The position numbers and the translations under genes were made by a program. This document shows, one piece after another, positions 53,363 through 61,973 of a stretch of 64,000 nucleotides of DNA. How positions within the stretch are numbered: position 1 is the first letter of the stretch; each line of letters starts with the position of its first letter. This DNA comes from DATARH01 sp963773625 (GTDB taxonomy: Bacteria; Pseudomonadota; Alphaproteobacteria; ATCC43930; CGMCC-115725), in NCBI GenBank assembly GCA_963773625.1, contig CAVZCJ010000016.1, positions 248,001 to 312,000 on the forward strand. The letters run 5' to 3'. The notes under the pieces were generated by a model that made no database searches, had not been told where the DNA came from, and saw only the letters and a program-made list of their open reading frames with translations.

Positions 53363-54723
53363 CGCGCGCGCCGCAGAGCTATGACGGCTCGGCACCGATC
53401 GAGGCTCGCGAAAAAATGCCCGCGGCGGCGTTTAACGCAATGACGATGTCGCGTCCGCCAGCTGCTGCCGACCAAATTCACGATCAGATCCTGGCGCGGA
53501 TCGAACCGGCCGTCGCCATACGCATGTCCCGTGAGGCTTTGGGAGTCCGTGTCGAGCAATTGGTCGCGGAACTCGCCGACCAGCGGCGGCTTCTCCTCAA
53601 CGAACAGGAACAGCAGACGGTAGCCGCCGAAATTGTCGACGACATGATCGGCCTCGGTCCGCTTGAGCCGCTCCTGAACGACGAAACGGTGTCGGACATT
53701 CTGGTTAACGGCGCCCGGCAGATCTACGTCGAACGGCGCGGCAAGCTGGTGCTTACCGAGGTTCGCTTCCGCAACAACGCGCATGTGTTGCATGTCGCGC
53801 AGCGCATTGCCTCGGCGATTGGCCGGCGGGTCGACGAGTCAAGTCCGATGCTGGATGCGCGCCTGGCCGATGGTAGCCGGGTCAACGTCGTCATCCCGCC
53901 GCTTTCGCTCAGAGGCCCCACCATCTCGATCCGCAAATTCACCCGCAGCTTTCTCGACTTCTCGAAGCTGGTCAGCTTCAAGAGCGTTTCGCCAGAGCTG
54001 TCCCGGGCCTTGGAGATCGCCGCTCAATGCCGCCTTAACGTGTTGATATCAGGTGGTACTGGCTCGGGCAAAACGACAATGTTGAACGCCATGTCGAGCC
54101 TAATCGAGCCCGGCGAGCGTATTGTCACCATCGAGGACGCCGCCGAGCTTCAACTCCAGCAGCCGCATGTGGTGCAGCTCGAAACACGGCCGCCGAGCGT
54201 CGAAGGGAAAGGTCAGGTGACACAGCGCGATCTCCTCCGCAACGCGCTTCGCATGAGGCCGGATCGGATCATCGTCGGCGAGGTTCGCGGCGCCGAGGCT
54301 TTTGACATGATGCAAGCGATGAACACGGGCCATAACGGGTCGATGTCGACGGTCCATGCCAACACCGCCCGTGACGCTCTGGCGCGGGTCGAGAACATGG
54401 TGATGTTGGCCAATATCAGCCTGCCGAGCCTGGCGATACGCGGCCAGATGGTGAGTGCGCTGGATCTCATCGTGCAGATCGAGCGGATGCGGGACGGCAC
54501 GCGCCGGGTGACCGAACTTGCCGAGGTGGTCGGCATGGAAGGTGACGTCATCACGCTGTCACCGCTATTCACGTTCAAATACGAGGGCGAAAATCCCGAT
54601 GGAACGATCAAGGGGTCGTTCGTGGCAACCGGTATCCGGCCACGGTTTCTGCCGCGCCTGGAATTTTATGGGCTCGGCCCCGCCTTCCTGAGGGCCATCT
54701 CCGCACAAGGTGAGGGTCACTGA
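53353..54723 (+). CDS. cpaF: Flp pilus assembly ATPase CpaF/TadA
   Basis: 456 residues, a type II/IV secretion ATPase: VDDMIGLGPLEPLLNDETVS, DILVNGARQIYVERRGKLVL, LISGGTGSGKTTMLNAMSSL (Walker A), RIVTIEDAAELQLQQPHVVQ (Asp box), RMRPDRIIVGEVRGAEAFDM (Walker B), HNGSMSTVHANTARDALARV (His box). It drives pilin polymerisation and retraction at the inner membrane. Coupled to cpaE upstream and tadB downstream (TGATG overlap). Confidence 0.93.
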   Translation: MGLTRAPQSYDGSAPIEAREKMPAAAFNAMTMSRPPAAADQIHDQILARIEPAVAIRMSREALGVRVEQLVAELADQRRLLLNEQEQQTVAAEIVDDMIGLGPLEPLLNDETVSDILVNGARQIYVERRGKLVLTEVRFRNNAHVLHVAQRIASAIGRRVDESSPMLDARLADGSRVNVVIPPLSLRGPTISIRKFTRSFLDFSKLVSFKSVSPELSRALEIAAQCRLNVLISGGTGSGKTTMLNAMSSLIEPGERIVTIEDAAELQLQQPHVVQLETRPPSVEGKGQVTQRDLLRNALRMRPDRIIVGEVRGAEAFDMMQAMNTGHNGSMSTVHANTARDALARVENMVMLANISLPSLAIRGQMVSALDLIVQIERMRDGTRRVTELAEVVGMEGDVITLSPLFTFKYEGENPDGTIKGSFVATGIRPRFLPRLEFYGLGPAFLRAISAQGEGH

Positions 54724-55676
54724 TGACTCCCGCCCTGATAGCTTTCGGTCTCATGTTTGCCGGGGGACTGAGCCTGTTTGCCGTCGCCCTCGGCGAGCAG
54801 TCTCGCGATCAGGCGCTCAAGCTCCGTGTAGACAAGCTGGCGCCGGGTGCAGGAGGATCGGCAAGGCGCACACTGGGGATGAAGACCGGTGCGCGGCTTG
54901 CTGCGCTGGACCGTCACCTACGGTCTTTGTTCGCCTATCGCATGGCGCGGTCCTGGGGCGTATCGATCAAATCCAGCTATTTGCTGGTGGGTGGGCTCAT
55001 TACCGCGATCGGCGCGTGGGGCCTCGCTGATATTGTCCTTCACCTGCCCAACTACGTTGGCTGGGCGGCTGGGACAATTGGGTTCTTTCTATTGCCGCGG
55101 CTGATGCTCAAACGCGAGCAGCATCGCGCCGACGCGCAATTCTCCGAACTTCTTCCCGACACGGTCGACATGGTGGTTCGGATGGTTCGCGCCGGACTCC
55201 CCGTCGGCGCGGCGATCCGAACCGTTGGCGCCGAGGCGGAGCCGCCGCTCGGCACCGTATTCAGCGCGATCGCCGACTTGACGGAGATCGGCGTGCCGCT
55301 GTCCGAGGCTCTCACCAAAACGACCGAGGCTGTCGGGAATGCCGACTTCAATTTTTTCGGAGTGGCGGTGGCTTTGCAACAATCGACCGGCGGCAACCTG
55401 GCCGTCACCCTCGAAACACTCAGCGAAATTGTCCGCCGGCGTCGCGCCGTAAGGCTCAAAGCACGCGCCGCGACCTCTGAAATCAGGATTTCGGCGATCG
55501 TCCTCGGCTGTATTCCGTTTTTTATCGTCGGCGCATTGCTGGTGGTGTCTCCCGCCTATCTGGAGCCTCTGATCACCGATCCTCGCGGCAATTTCATCGT
55601 CGGAGCGGCAGTCCTTTGCCTGCTGCTCGCGGGCCTCACGATGCGAGCGATGCTGCGGGCGGCGCTGTCGGGGTGA
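54723..55676 (+). CDS. tadB: Flp pilus inner-membrane platform protein TadB
   Basis: 317 residues with three to four membrane spans and a T2SSF domain: FSELLPDTVDMVVRMVRAGL, GAAIRTVGAEAEPPLGTVFS, LTEIGVPLSEALTKTTEAVG, FFGVAVALQQSTGGNLAVTL, IRISAIVLGCIPFFIVGALL. TadB and TadC form the platform on which the CpaF ATPase acts. The start overlaps the cpaF stop by one base. Confidence 0.9.
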   Translation: MTPALIAFGLMFAGGLSLFAVALGEQSRDQALKLRVDKLAPGAGGSARRTLGMKTGARLAALDRHLRSLFAYRMARSWGVSIKSSYLLVGGLITAIGAWGLADIVLHLPNYVGWAAGTIGFFLLPRLMLKREQHRADAQFSELLPDTVDMVVRMVRAGLPVGAAIRTVGAEAEPPLGTVFSAIADLTEIGVPLSEALTKTTEAVGNADFNFFGVAVALQQSTGGNLAVTLETLSEIVRRRRAVRLKARAATSEIRISAIVLGCIPFFIVGALLVVSPAYLEPLITDPRGNFIVGAAVLCLLLAGLTMRAMLRAALSG

Positions 55677-55692
55677 AACAGGGGATATAGCG

Positions 55693-56637
55693 ATGAGCTC
55701 GCTCTCAGTCCTGGTGGAGCCGACGCCCCTGTTGATCGGGTTTGCGGCGCTGACCTTCGCCGTCGCGGGCGTGTCGTTCCTCAGCTGGAATGCTACGGTT
55801 GACTGCAACCGGATCGCGAAGCGCGTCGACGCGCATTGCCAAAGCGGAGCGATGCTTTTGAAGGCGGGCCGGCGGGGTCGAGCGGAGCGCGTTGCGCGAT
55901 CGATGCGGCTTGCCAGCGGCGCGCTTCCGCAAGCGAACGAGCTGGAGGTGATCCGCCGGCTCGCGCCCCTTCATCTGTCGGCCGACCGCGCGCTTAAGGT
56001 CTTCGCCCTGCTCCGGCTCGCCTTTGCCGTTCTACTGGCGTTAATACCGGCAATCATCGCCTACCGCTATGATGCCAGCGCAGGGTTTATCCGCGCGGCC
56101 GGCCTTGGGATCCCTTGCGGCGGTCTTGGTTGGTTCCTGCCCCGCATCGTTATCGGCAGGCTTCTGGTGCGCCGGGAACGGGCGATCGAAAAGGGCCTGC
56201 CCGACGCCATCGAGCTCCTAGTCATTTCGGTGGAGGCGGGCTTGGCGCTCGAGGACGCGATCGATCGTGTCGTCCCCGAACTCCGGCATTCACGGCCGGC
56301 GGTCGCCGAGGAACTTGCCCTGACCAGTGCCGATCTGAAGATCCTGCCGAGCCGCGACGCGGCACTGCATCAGCTATCGGCGCGGGTCGCCGTCCCCAGC
56401 GTCCATTCGGTGGTTACGACGCTGTCGCAAACAATGCGCTACGGCACACCGCTTGCTCAGGCGTTGCGCGTCGTAGCCTCGGAACTGCGCAACAACTCGC
56501 TGCTAAGACTGGAAGAACGGGCCAACCGGATGCCGGTGTTGCTGACGATACCGATGGTCGTGTTCATTCTACCAAGCATTTTTTTGATCATTGGCGGCCC
56601 GACAGCCCTACGGCTGATCGATACGTTGTCTCACTAG
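55693..56637 (+). CDS. tadC: Flp pilus inner-membrane platform protein TadC
   Basis: 314 residues, T2SSF domain: KGLPDAIELLVISVEAGLAL, EDAIDRVVPELRHSRPAVAE, VHSVVTTLSQTMRYGTPLAQ, NRMPVLLTIPMVVFILPSIF. Hydrophobic spans at about residues 10-30, 110-150 and 285-310. Partner of TadB. It is the last gene of the cpaB-tadC run; a hairpin follows. Confidence 0.9.
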   Translation: MSSLSVLVEPTPLLIGFAALTFAVAGVSFLSWNATVDCNRIAKRVDAHCQSGAMLLKAGRRGRAERVARSMRLASGALPQANELEVIRRLAPLHLSADRALKVFALLRLAFAVLLALIPAIIAYRYDASAGFIRAAGLGIPCGGLGWFLPRIVIGRLLVRRERAIEKGLPDAIELLVISVEAGLALEDAIDRVVPELRHSRPAVAEELALTSADLKILPSRDAALHQLSARVAVPSVHSVVTTLSQTMRYGTPLAQALRVVASELRNNSLLRLEERANRMPVLLTIPMVVFILPSIFLIIGGPTALRLIDTLSH

Positions 56638-56660
56638 GCCGGGGGCCTTGCCCCTCGGCC
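56637..56660. terminator. Bidirectional hairpin after tadC
   Basis: GGCCGGGGGC pairs with GCCCCTCGGCC (one bulge) between tadC and the convergent small gene, whose stop lies 5 bp away. No T-run is visible. Confidence 0.4.
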
Positions 56661-56664
56661 AGCG

Positions 56665-56958
56665 TCACAGCCGCCAGGAGTAGACCAGCCATTCTTGCCG
56701 CGGTTCGCTGTAGCGGAAGTAGATCTGCAGCTGCTCAAACTGGGTCGCGTAGTTCCAAACTCGGCAAGCAAAGGGCTCTCCGGATGCTTGCCGGCACGTG
56801 GTTTCCAGGGTGGAGGTTGGCCGGTTGCCGAGGGCGAGCAGCGTCTGGCCGATCGTCATCCCGGACTTGAGCCGCGCCGCCAGCGCGCTTGGGTCGAACT
56901 GAGCGGCAGCCGACCCAGCGGCGAGGAGTAGCGCTAACCCGGCCAGGGCGGCTTTCAC
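56665..56958 (-). CDS. Small secreted protein, possibly BamE/SmpA-like fold
   Basis: 97 residues from GTG 56958. Signal peptide VKAALAGLALLLAAGSAAAQ, then GMTIGQTLLALGNRPTSTLE, CRQASGEPFACRVWNYATQF, EQLQIYFRYSEPRQEWLVYS. The pattern G.T..Q....G.P......W.Y....L.I.F.....W.V.SW is like the BamE/OmlA fold of small periplasmic proteins, but no lipobox Cys follows the signal. It lies 17 bp past an SDR gene on the same strand and may be in its operon. Confidence 0.65.
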   Translation of the reverse strand: MKAALAGLALLLAAGSAAAQFDPSALAARLKSGMTIGQTLLALGNRPTSTLETTCRQASGEPFACRVWNYATQFEQLQIYFRYSEPRQEWLVYSWRL

Positions 56959-56975
56959 TCGGCTTGCTCCGGCGC

Positions 56976-57729
56976 CTAGTAGTAGCCGGCGCCGCCGTTG
57001 ACGTGGATGGTCTGGCCGGTGATGAAGCCGCCGTCCTCGCTGACCAAGAACAGGCAAGTCGCGGCGATTTCCTCGATCTTGCCCTGGCGGCCCAGCGGGA
57101 TGCCCGAAGAAGTCAGGCGGGCGCCCACCATACCATTCCGGGTTGTCGCGTCGTGTATCGATGCTGCCGGGCGAGACCACGTTGACCCGGATGTTATGCG
57201 GCGCGAATTCCGAGGCGAGCCCGCGCGCGAGGCCGACCAGCGCCATCTTGGCCGCCGACAGGTGCGCCCGACCGCTTCCGCGCCCCGAGTAGGCGCCGTC
57301 GCCGACGAAGAACAGGACCCGGCCGTATTTGTTCTCGACCATCTTCCCGATCAGTGCGCGGGTCAAATAGAGGCCGCCGTCGAGGACGACGCCGCGAACC
57401 AGCTCCCAATCCGCGTCGGTCAGTTCCAGGAACGGCTTGTGCGGCCGGATAGCCGCGTTGTTGATCAGGATGTCGACGCGGCCGAACTCCGACAGCGCCC
57501 GCGCCGCCATCGCCTCGACCTCGTCCTTCTTGGCCAGGTCGGCAAGGACGCCGATCGCCTTGACCCCAATCTCCTGCGCCTCGCGCACCACGCTGTTGAG
57601 CTCCTGCTCGTTGGCGCGCGCATTGACGACGACGTTGGCGCCCTCGCGCGCCAGCTGCAATACGGTCTCCCGGCCGATATTGCGGCCGGAGCCGGTGACC
57701 AAGGCGACTTTCCCTTCGAGCTTACCCAT
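56976..57729 (-). CDS. Short-chain dehydrogenase/reductase lacking the usual Tyr (one frameshift)
   Basis: About 250 residues. Rossmann part: KVALVTGSGRNIGRETVLQL, DILINNAAIRPHKPFLELTD; later GRAHLSAAKMALVGLARGLA, HNIRVNVVSPGSIDTR; after adding one base near 57115 the normal end FLVSEDGGFITGQTIHVNGG then AGYY-stop. The catalytic YxxxK motif reads LSAAK, so Tyr is replaced by Leu while Lys is kept. Uncorrected, the frame runs on to 56665. The NAD(P)-binding half is fully preserved. Substrate unknown. Confidence 0.8.
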
Positions 57730-57843
57730 GATCCCGTCTCCCCGATGTCCCTCGCGCAGTCGGTTCCCGCGCAATTCGAAATCAGCTTTGCCTCATCACG
57801 CGAAGGGGTACAAGGGGGGCGGCCCCGCTAAGGAGAGAAAGGC

Positions 57844-59628
57844 ATGAGCGCCCGCTCGTTTCAGGCCATGGTGCCGATGCGCGACGGCACGCGCCTCAAC
57901 ACATTCGTCTTCCTTCCCGAAGCGGGAGAACCGCGCTGGCCGGTCATCCTCCACCGCACGCCGTATGGCATCGCCGCGGCCGATGCGCCGCACAAATTCG
58001 ACCATACGCATGCATGGCTGCCCAATCCCACCGAACCGATGCGCGGCTCGATCCTGCGCGGCTGGAAGGCCGTCGTTGAACACGGCTACGCCGCGGTCTA
58101 CCAGGACTGCCGCGGGCGCAACGGCTCGGAAGGCGAGGACCGGGTCTACGCCGACGACGCGAATGACGGGTACGACACGCTCGACTGGATCGCCGGCCAG
58201 GATTGGAGCAACGGGCGGGTCGGCATGTCGGGCTCGTCGGCCGGGGCGACTACGACCTTCGCCGCGGCCTCGACGCGACACCCTAGCCTGCGCGCTTTCT
58301 TCGCCCAGGCGGGCGGCTCCAGCATTTATGACGACGTCATCTACGAGGGTCAGGCCATCGAGATGGAGCGGCTCTGGCTGTGGGTGGCGAAGAATATCCC
58401 CGGCCTGTCGGCGTCGCACCGCGAAGCGGTGATGGCGCGGTTCAAGATCGGCGCCGCGGAGCTTGACCGCGCCGCCGCATCGGCCGCCCAGCGCTACAAC
58501 CGGCTCGACGCGTCGCGCCAAGCCAGCCTGCCGTTTATCGATTCACCGGATTGGCTGCGCTTGCCGTTGACCGGCTACCCGGATTTCGCGATCTGGCAGC
58601 CGTTTCTCGATGAGATCGTCACCCATCCCGCGCCCGACGCCTTCCGCGCGCGGCACAATTTCCGCCGCACCATCGATATACCCGGCTTCCACGTCACCAC
58701 CTGGTTCGACATCTTCCAGACCAGCATCATCGCGGCGTTCCAGGACATTCAGGCGCGCACCGGTACGCAAAAGCTGTGGATTGGGCCGAACGAGCACTAT
58801 TTCGTCTATGCCAGCAATTTCTGGCCGCGCGATCCATATTTCGACTGGTTCGGCCATTGGCTGAAGAACCAGCCAAGCGGGCTCGTCGACGAGCCGCCCG
58901 TGTATTTCTCGCCGCGCGCCTGGGTCGACGACCGCGCAGCCTATGCCCCGACCGACTGGGTCCGCTCCGAGCGCTGGCCACCGCCGGGGGTCGCGCCGCG
59001 CCGGCTCTATCTGTGCGGCGACGGAGGCCTCGGCGATGCGCCTTCCGGCGAACCCCGGCGCTACCGCTACGATCCACGCCACCCGATCCCGAGTTTTGGC
59101 GGGCGCAACATGCTGATCGACGCCGGGCCACGCGACCAGCGGCCCGCCCGGTTGCTGCCGGATTACGGACTGACCTATCGCGGGCAGATGCTTGACGCCG
59201 ACCTCACCATCGCCGGCAATGTCCGGGTCACCCTCAATGTCGGGTCCGATTGTCCCGATACGGATTTTGTCGCCAAGCTGATCGAGGTGCTGCCCGATGG
59301 AAGCGCCATGTTGCTGATGGATGGAGTGATGCGCGCGATGTACCGCGACCCTGTCGCCGGCGCCCAACCGATGGAGCCGGAGCGGGTTTATCCGTTGACG
59401 ATTGATCTCGGCGACATCCATCACACCGTCCGCGCCGGCAGCCGGATCGAGATCGACGTGACCAGCAGCAACTTCCCGCGGCGCGCCCGCAACACCAATA
59501 GCGGCAACCTGGTCCTCGCCAATGACGGCGACGCCGATATCCGCGTCGCCCTCAACACCGTTCACCACGCACCCGCGGCCCCGTCTTTCGTCGAGCTGCC
59601 GGTGTTCTCGAATAAGGGATCTCGATGA
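57844..59628 (+). CDS. CocE/NonD-family hydrolase (X-Pro dipeptidyl-peptidase S15 type)
   Basis: 594 residues. An alpha/beta hydrolase domain with VPMRDGTRLNTFVFLPEAGE, AVYQDCRGRNGSEGEDRVYA, GYDTLDWIAGQDWSNGRVGM and the nucleophile motif GMSGSSAGATTTF (Ser near residue 137). Later FGHWLKNQPSGLVDEPPVYF and a C-terminal jelly-roll domain ending with IDVTSSNFPRRARNTNSGN. The group includes cocaine esterase, glutaryl-7-ACA acylases and X-Pro peptidases; substrate here unknown. AAGGAGAG is upstream. The stop overlaps the next gene (ATGA). Confidence 0.9.
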   Translation: MSARSFQAMVPMRDGTRLNTFVFLPEAGEPRWPVILHRTPYGIAAADAPHKFDHTHAWLPNPTEPMRGSILRGWKAVVEHGYAAVYQDCRGRNGSEGEDRVYADDANDGYDTLDWIAGQDWSNGRVGMSGSSAGATTTFAAASTRHPSLRAFFAQAGGSSIYDDVIYEGQAIEMERLWLWVAKNIPGLSASHREAVMARFKIGAAELDRAAASAAQRYNRLDASRQASLPFIDSPDWLRLPLTGYPDFAIWQPFLDEIVTHPAPDAFRARHNFRRTIDIPGFHVTTWFDIFQTSIIAAFQDIQARTGTQKLWIGPNEHYFVYASNFWPRDPYFDWFGHWLKNQPSGLVDEPPVYFSPRAWVDDRAAYAPTDWVRSERWPPPGVAPRRLYLCGDGGLGDAPSGEPRRYRYDPRHPIPSFGGRNMLIDAGPRDQRPARLLPDYGLTYRGQMLDADLTIAGNVRVTLNVGSDCPDTDFVAKLIEVLPDGSAMLLMDGVMRAMYRDPVAGAQPMEPERVYPLTIDLGDIHHTVRAGSRIEIDVTSSNFPRRARNTNSGNLVLANDGDADIRVALNTVHHAPAAPSFVELPVFSNKGSR

Positions 59629-60743
59629 CCTCAGATTGTCGACTCTTTACGCCACTGACGCTGGGGGGCGTGACCCTTGCGAACCGGATCGCGGTCTCGC
59701 CGATGTGCCAGTACAGCGCGGAGGACGGCTCGGCCATCGGCTGGCATCTGCAGCATCTCGGCTCGTTGTCGATGTCGGGTGCCGGCCTCTTGATCCTCGA
59801 AGCTACCGCGGTCGAGCCGGAGGGCCGGATCACTCCGGCCTGTCTCGGCCTTTACTCCGACGCCAACGAGGCAGCGCTGGCGCCGGTGGTCGCGCTATGC
59901 CGGCGCTGGGGTACGGCCAAGCTCGGCATTCAGCTCGCTCATGCCGGGCGCAAAGCATCGGCGAAAGTCCCGTGGCAAGGCGGCGGTCCGCTGGGCTCGG
60001 ACGATGGCGCCTGGCAAACGGTAGGAGCATCGGCGCTTCCGTTCGACGACAATTGGCCGGCGCCGCAAGCGCTCGACGACGCGGGGCTCGCCCGAGTGCG
60101 CGACGCGTTCGTCGCGGCGGCACGGCGGGCCGACCGCCTCGGCTTCGATCTCGTTGAGCTGCACGGGGCGCACGGTTACCTGCTGCACAGCTTCGTCTCT
60201 CCGGTGTCGAACCGGCGCAACGACCGCTACGGCGGCAGCCGCGAAAACCGCATGCGCTTTCCACTCGAAGTGGCGGCAGCGGTACGGGCGGTGTGGCCGC
60301 GCGGCAAGGCGCTCGGCATGCGTATCACCGGCTCCGACTGGATCGACGGCGCGCTGACCCCGGACGATGCTGGGGTCTTCGCCAACGAGCTGCACAAGAT
60401 CGGCTTCGACTATGTCTGCGTGTCGTCGGGCGGGATCAGCCCGCAAGCGCGCGTCGTCGTTGGCCCCGGCTATCAGGTGCCGTTCGCCGCGGCGGTGAAG
60501 AAGGCCAGTGACATCGTGGTGCAGGCGGTCGGCATGATCGCCGATCCGCGCCAGGCCGAGGCGATCATTGCCGAGGGCCACGCCGATTGCGTCGCGCTCG
60601 CCCGCGGCTTTCTCGACGACCCGCGCTGGGCTTGGCACGCCGCCGACGCGCTCGGCGCCGAGACCGCCTGCCCGCCGCAATACCAGCGCGCTCGGCCCAA
60701 GCTGTGGCCGGGGGCAACGTTGGCTCACCCGCATCGCAACTGA
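59625..60743 (+). CDS. NADH:flavin oxidoreductase / Old Yellow Enzyme (YqjM-like)
   Basis: 372 residues, FMN TIM barrel of the thermophilic-like OYE branch: FTPLTLGGVTLANRIAVSPM, CQYSAEDGSAIGWHLQHLGS (Cys that tunes FMN), KLGIQLAHAGRKASAKVPWQ, VELHGAHGYLLHSFVSPVSN (His pair that binds substrate), RYGGSRENRMRFPLEV, and CVALARGFLDDPRWAWHAAD. It reduces activated C=C bonds using NAD(P)H. Coupled to the CocE-type hydrolase upstream and 12 bp before a CoA-transferase, forming a catabolic operon. Confidence 0.92.
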   Translation: MTSDCRLFTPLTLGGVTLANRIAVSPMCQYSAEDGSAIGWHLQHLGSLSMSGAGLLILEATAVEPEGRITPACLGLYSDANEAALAPVVALCRRWGTAKLGIQLAHAGRKASAKVPWQGGGPLGSDDGAWQTVGASALPFDDNWPAPQALDDAGLARVRDAFVAAARRADRLGFDLVELHGAHGYLLHSFVSPVSNRRNDRYGGSRENRMRFPLEVAAAVRAVWPRGKALGMRITGSDWIDGALTPDDAGVFANELHKIGFDYVCVSSGGISPQARVVVGPGYQVPFAAAVKKASDIVVQAVGMIADPRQAEAIIAEGHADCVALARGFLDDPRWAWHAADALGAETACPPQYQRARPKLWPGATLAHPHRN

Positions 60744-60755
60744 GGATTTCCGGAC

Positions 60756-61973
60756 ATGACCGAACCGCATGGCCCGCTTCAGGGCGTTAAGGTTGTCGCC
60801 TGCTCGACCGCGCAGGCGGGTACCGTGCCCTACATGCTGATGGCCGATCTCGGCGCCGAGGTGGTCAAGATCGAGGTGCCGGGAGTCGGTGACAATTCGC
60901 GTGGCTCGACGGTGCTGCCCGGCATGCCCAGCACCTATTTCGAGACCAACAACCGCGGGGTCAAGAGCGTCACGTTGAACCTCAAGGAGGCGGAAGGGCG
61001 CGATATCCTCAAGAAGCTCGTCGCCAAGGCCGACATCTTCGGGCAGAACTTTCGCCCCGGCGCGGCGGAGAAGAACGGCTTCGGATACGAGGAGCTGCGC
61101 AAGGTCAACCCGAAGCTCGTCTATATGTCGATCTCCGGCTATGGCCCTAAGGGTCCGCACGCCGATCTGCCCGGCACCAACTCGATGGCCCAGGCGCTGG
61201 GCGGCATCGCCCAGGCCTATTCCGCGCCGGGTCAGCCGCTGCGCACGGGCATCGTCTCGGTCGCCGACGAGACCTGCGCGATCCTTGCCTTCGGCGGCGC
61301 GCTGGCGGCGCTCACCCACGCCCGCGCCACCGGCATCGGGCAGAAGGTCGATTGCTCGCTGCTCGGCGGCCAGATCCGCTTGATGGGTTGGACGCTGACG
61401 ACGGCGATGTGGCGCGACCGCGACCCGGTCACCGGCCAGGCGCGGGTCACCGGGACGCCCGAGCGCCCCGGTATCAGCTCAAGTTTCAACGACAAGGAAG
61501 GTAAGCCCTTCGTGTTTCAGCTCAACAATGAAGGCCCGTGGCGCAACGCAATGACCGCGCTCGGTTTTTACGAGGCGCTGGATAAGGCTGGGTTCGGCAA
61601 GCTTGGGGTGATCATCAGCTCCGATGAGCGGCGCGAAACCCTGCTCCGCATGCTTGGCGAAATGTTCGCCACCGGGCCGCGCGACGATTGGGTCGAAAGG
61701 CTGCGTGGCGCCGATATCGTCTCCGCGCCGATCAACACGCTGCTCGAGGGCTCGAACGACCCAGACGTGTTGGCCAACGGCTACGTCACCGAAATCGACT
61801 ACCCGAAACACGGCAAGCGGCTGAAAGTGCACGGCTCGCCGTGGCACTTTTCCGAGACCCCGGCCCATATCGGGATCGCCCCCGAACTGGGCCAGCACAA
61901 CGATGAAGTGCTTGCCGAATTCGGCTACAGCGCGGCGCAGGTCGCGGACCTACGCAAGCGCAAGATCATTTGA
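60756..61973 (+). CDS. CaiB/BaiF class III CoA-transferase family protein
   Basis: 405 residues with the interlocked class III fold: LQGVKVVACSTAQAGTVPYM, LADLGAEVVKIEVPG, NNRGVKSVTLNLKEAEGRDI, LVYMSISGYGPKGPHADLPG, TNSMAQALGGIAQAYSAPGQ. In active members the residue after PG-x is the Asp that forms the acyl-enzyme; here it reads PGTNSMAQA, an Asn. The protein is otherwise full length. So the reaction may differ, or the protein may be a non-catalytic partner. Third gene of the hydrolase-OYE operon; its stop overlaps the convergent helicase gene by 8 bp. Confidence 0.87.
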   Translation: MTEPHGPLQGVKVVACSTAQAGTVPYMLMADLGAEVVKIEVPGVGDNSRGSTVLPGMPSTYFETNNRGVKSVTLNLKEAEGRDILKKLVAKADIFGQNFRPGAAEKNGFGYEELRKVNPKLVYMSISGYGPKGPHADLPGTNSMAQALGGIAQAYSAPGQPLRTGIVSVADETCAILAFGGALAALTHARATGIGQKVDCSLLGGQIRLMGWTLTTAMWRDRDPVTGQARVTGTPERPGISSSFNDKEGKPFVFQLNNEGPWRNAMTALGFYEALDKAGFGKLGVIISSDERRETLLRMLGEMFATGPRDDWVERLRGADIVSAPINTLLEGSNDPDVLANGYVTEIDYPKHGKRLKVHGSPWHFSETPAHIGIAPELGQHNDEVLAEFGYSAAQVADLRKRKII

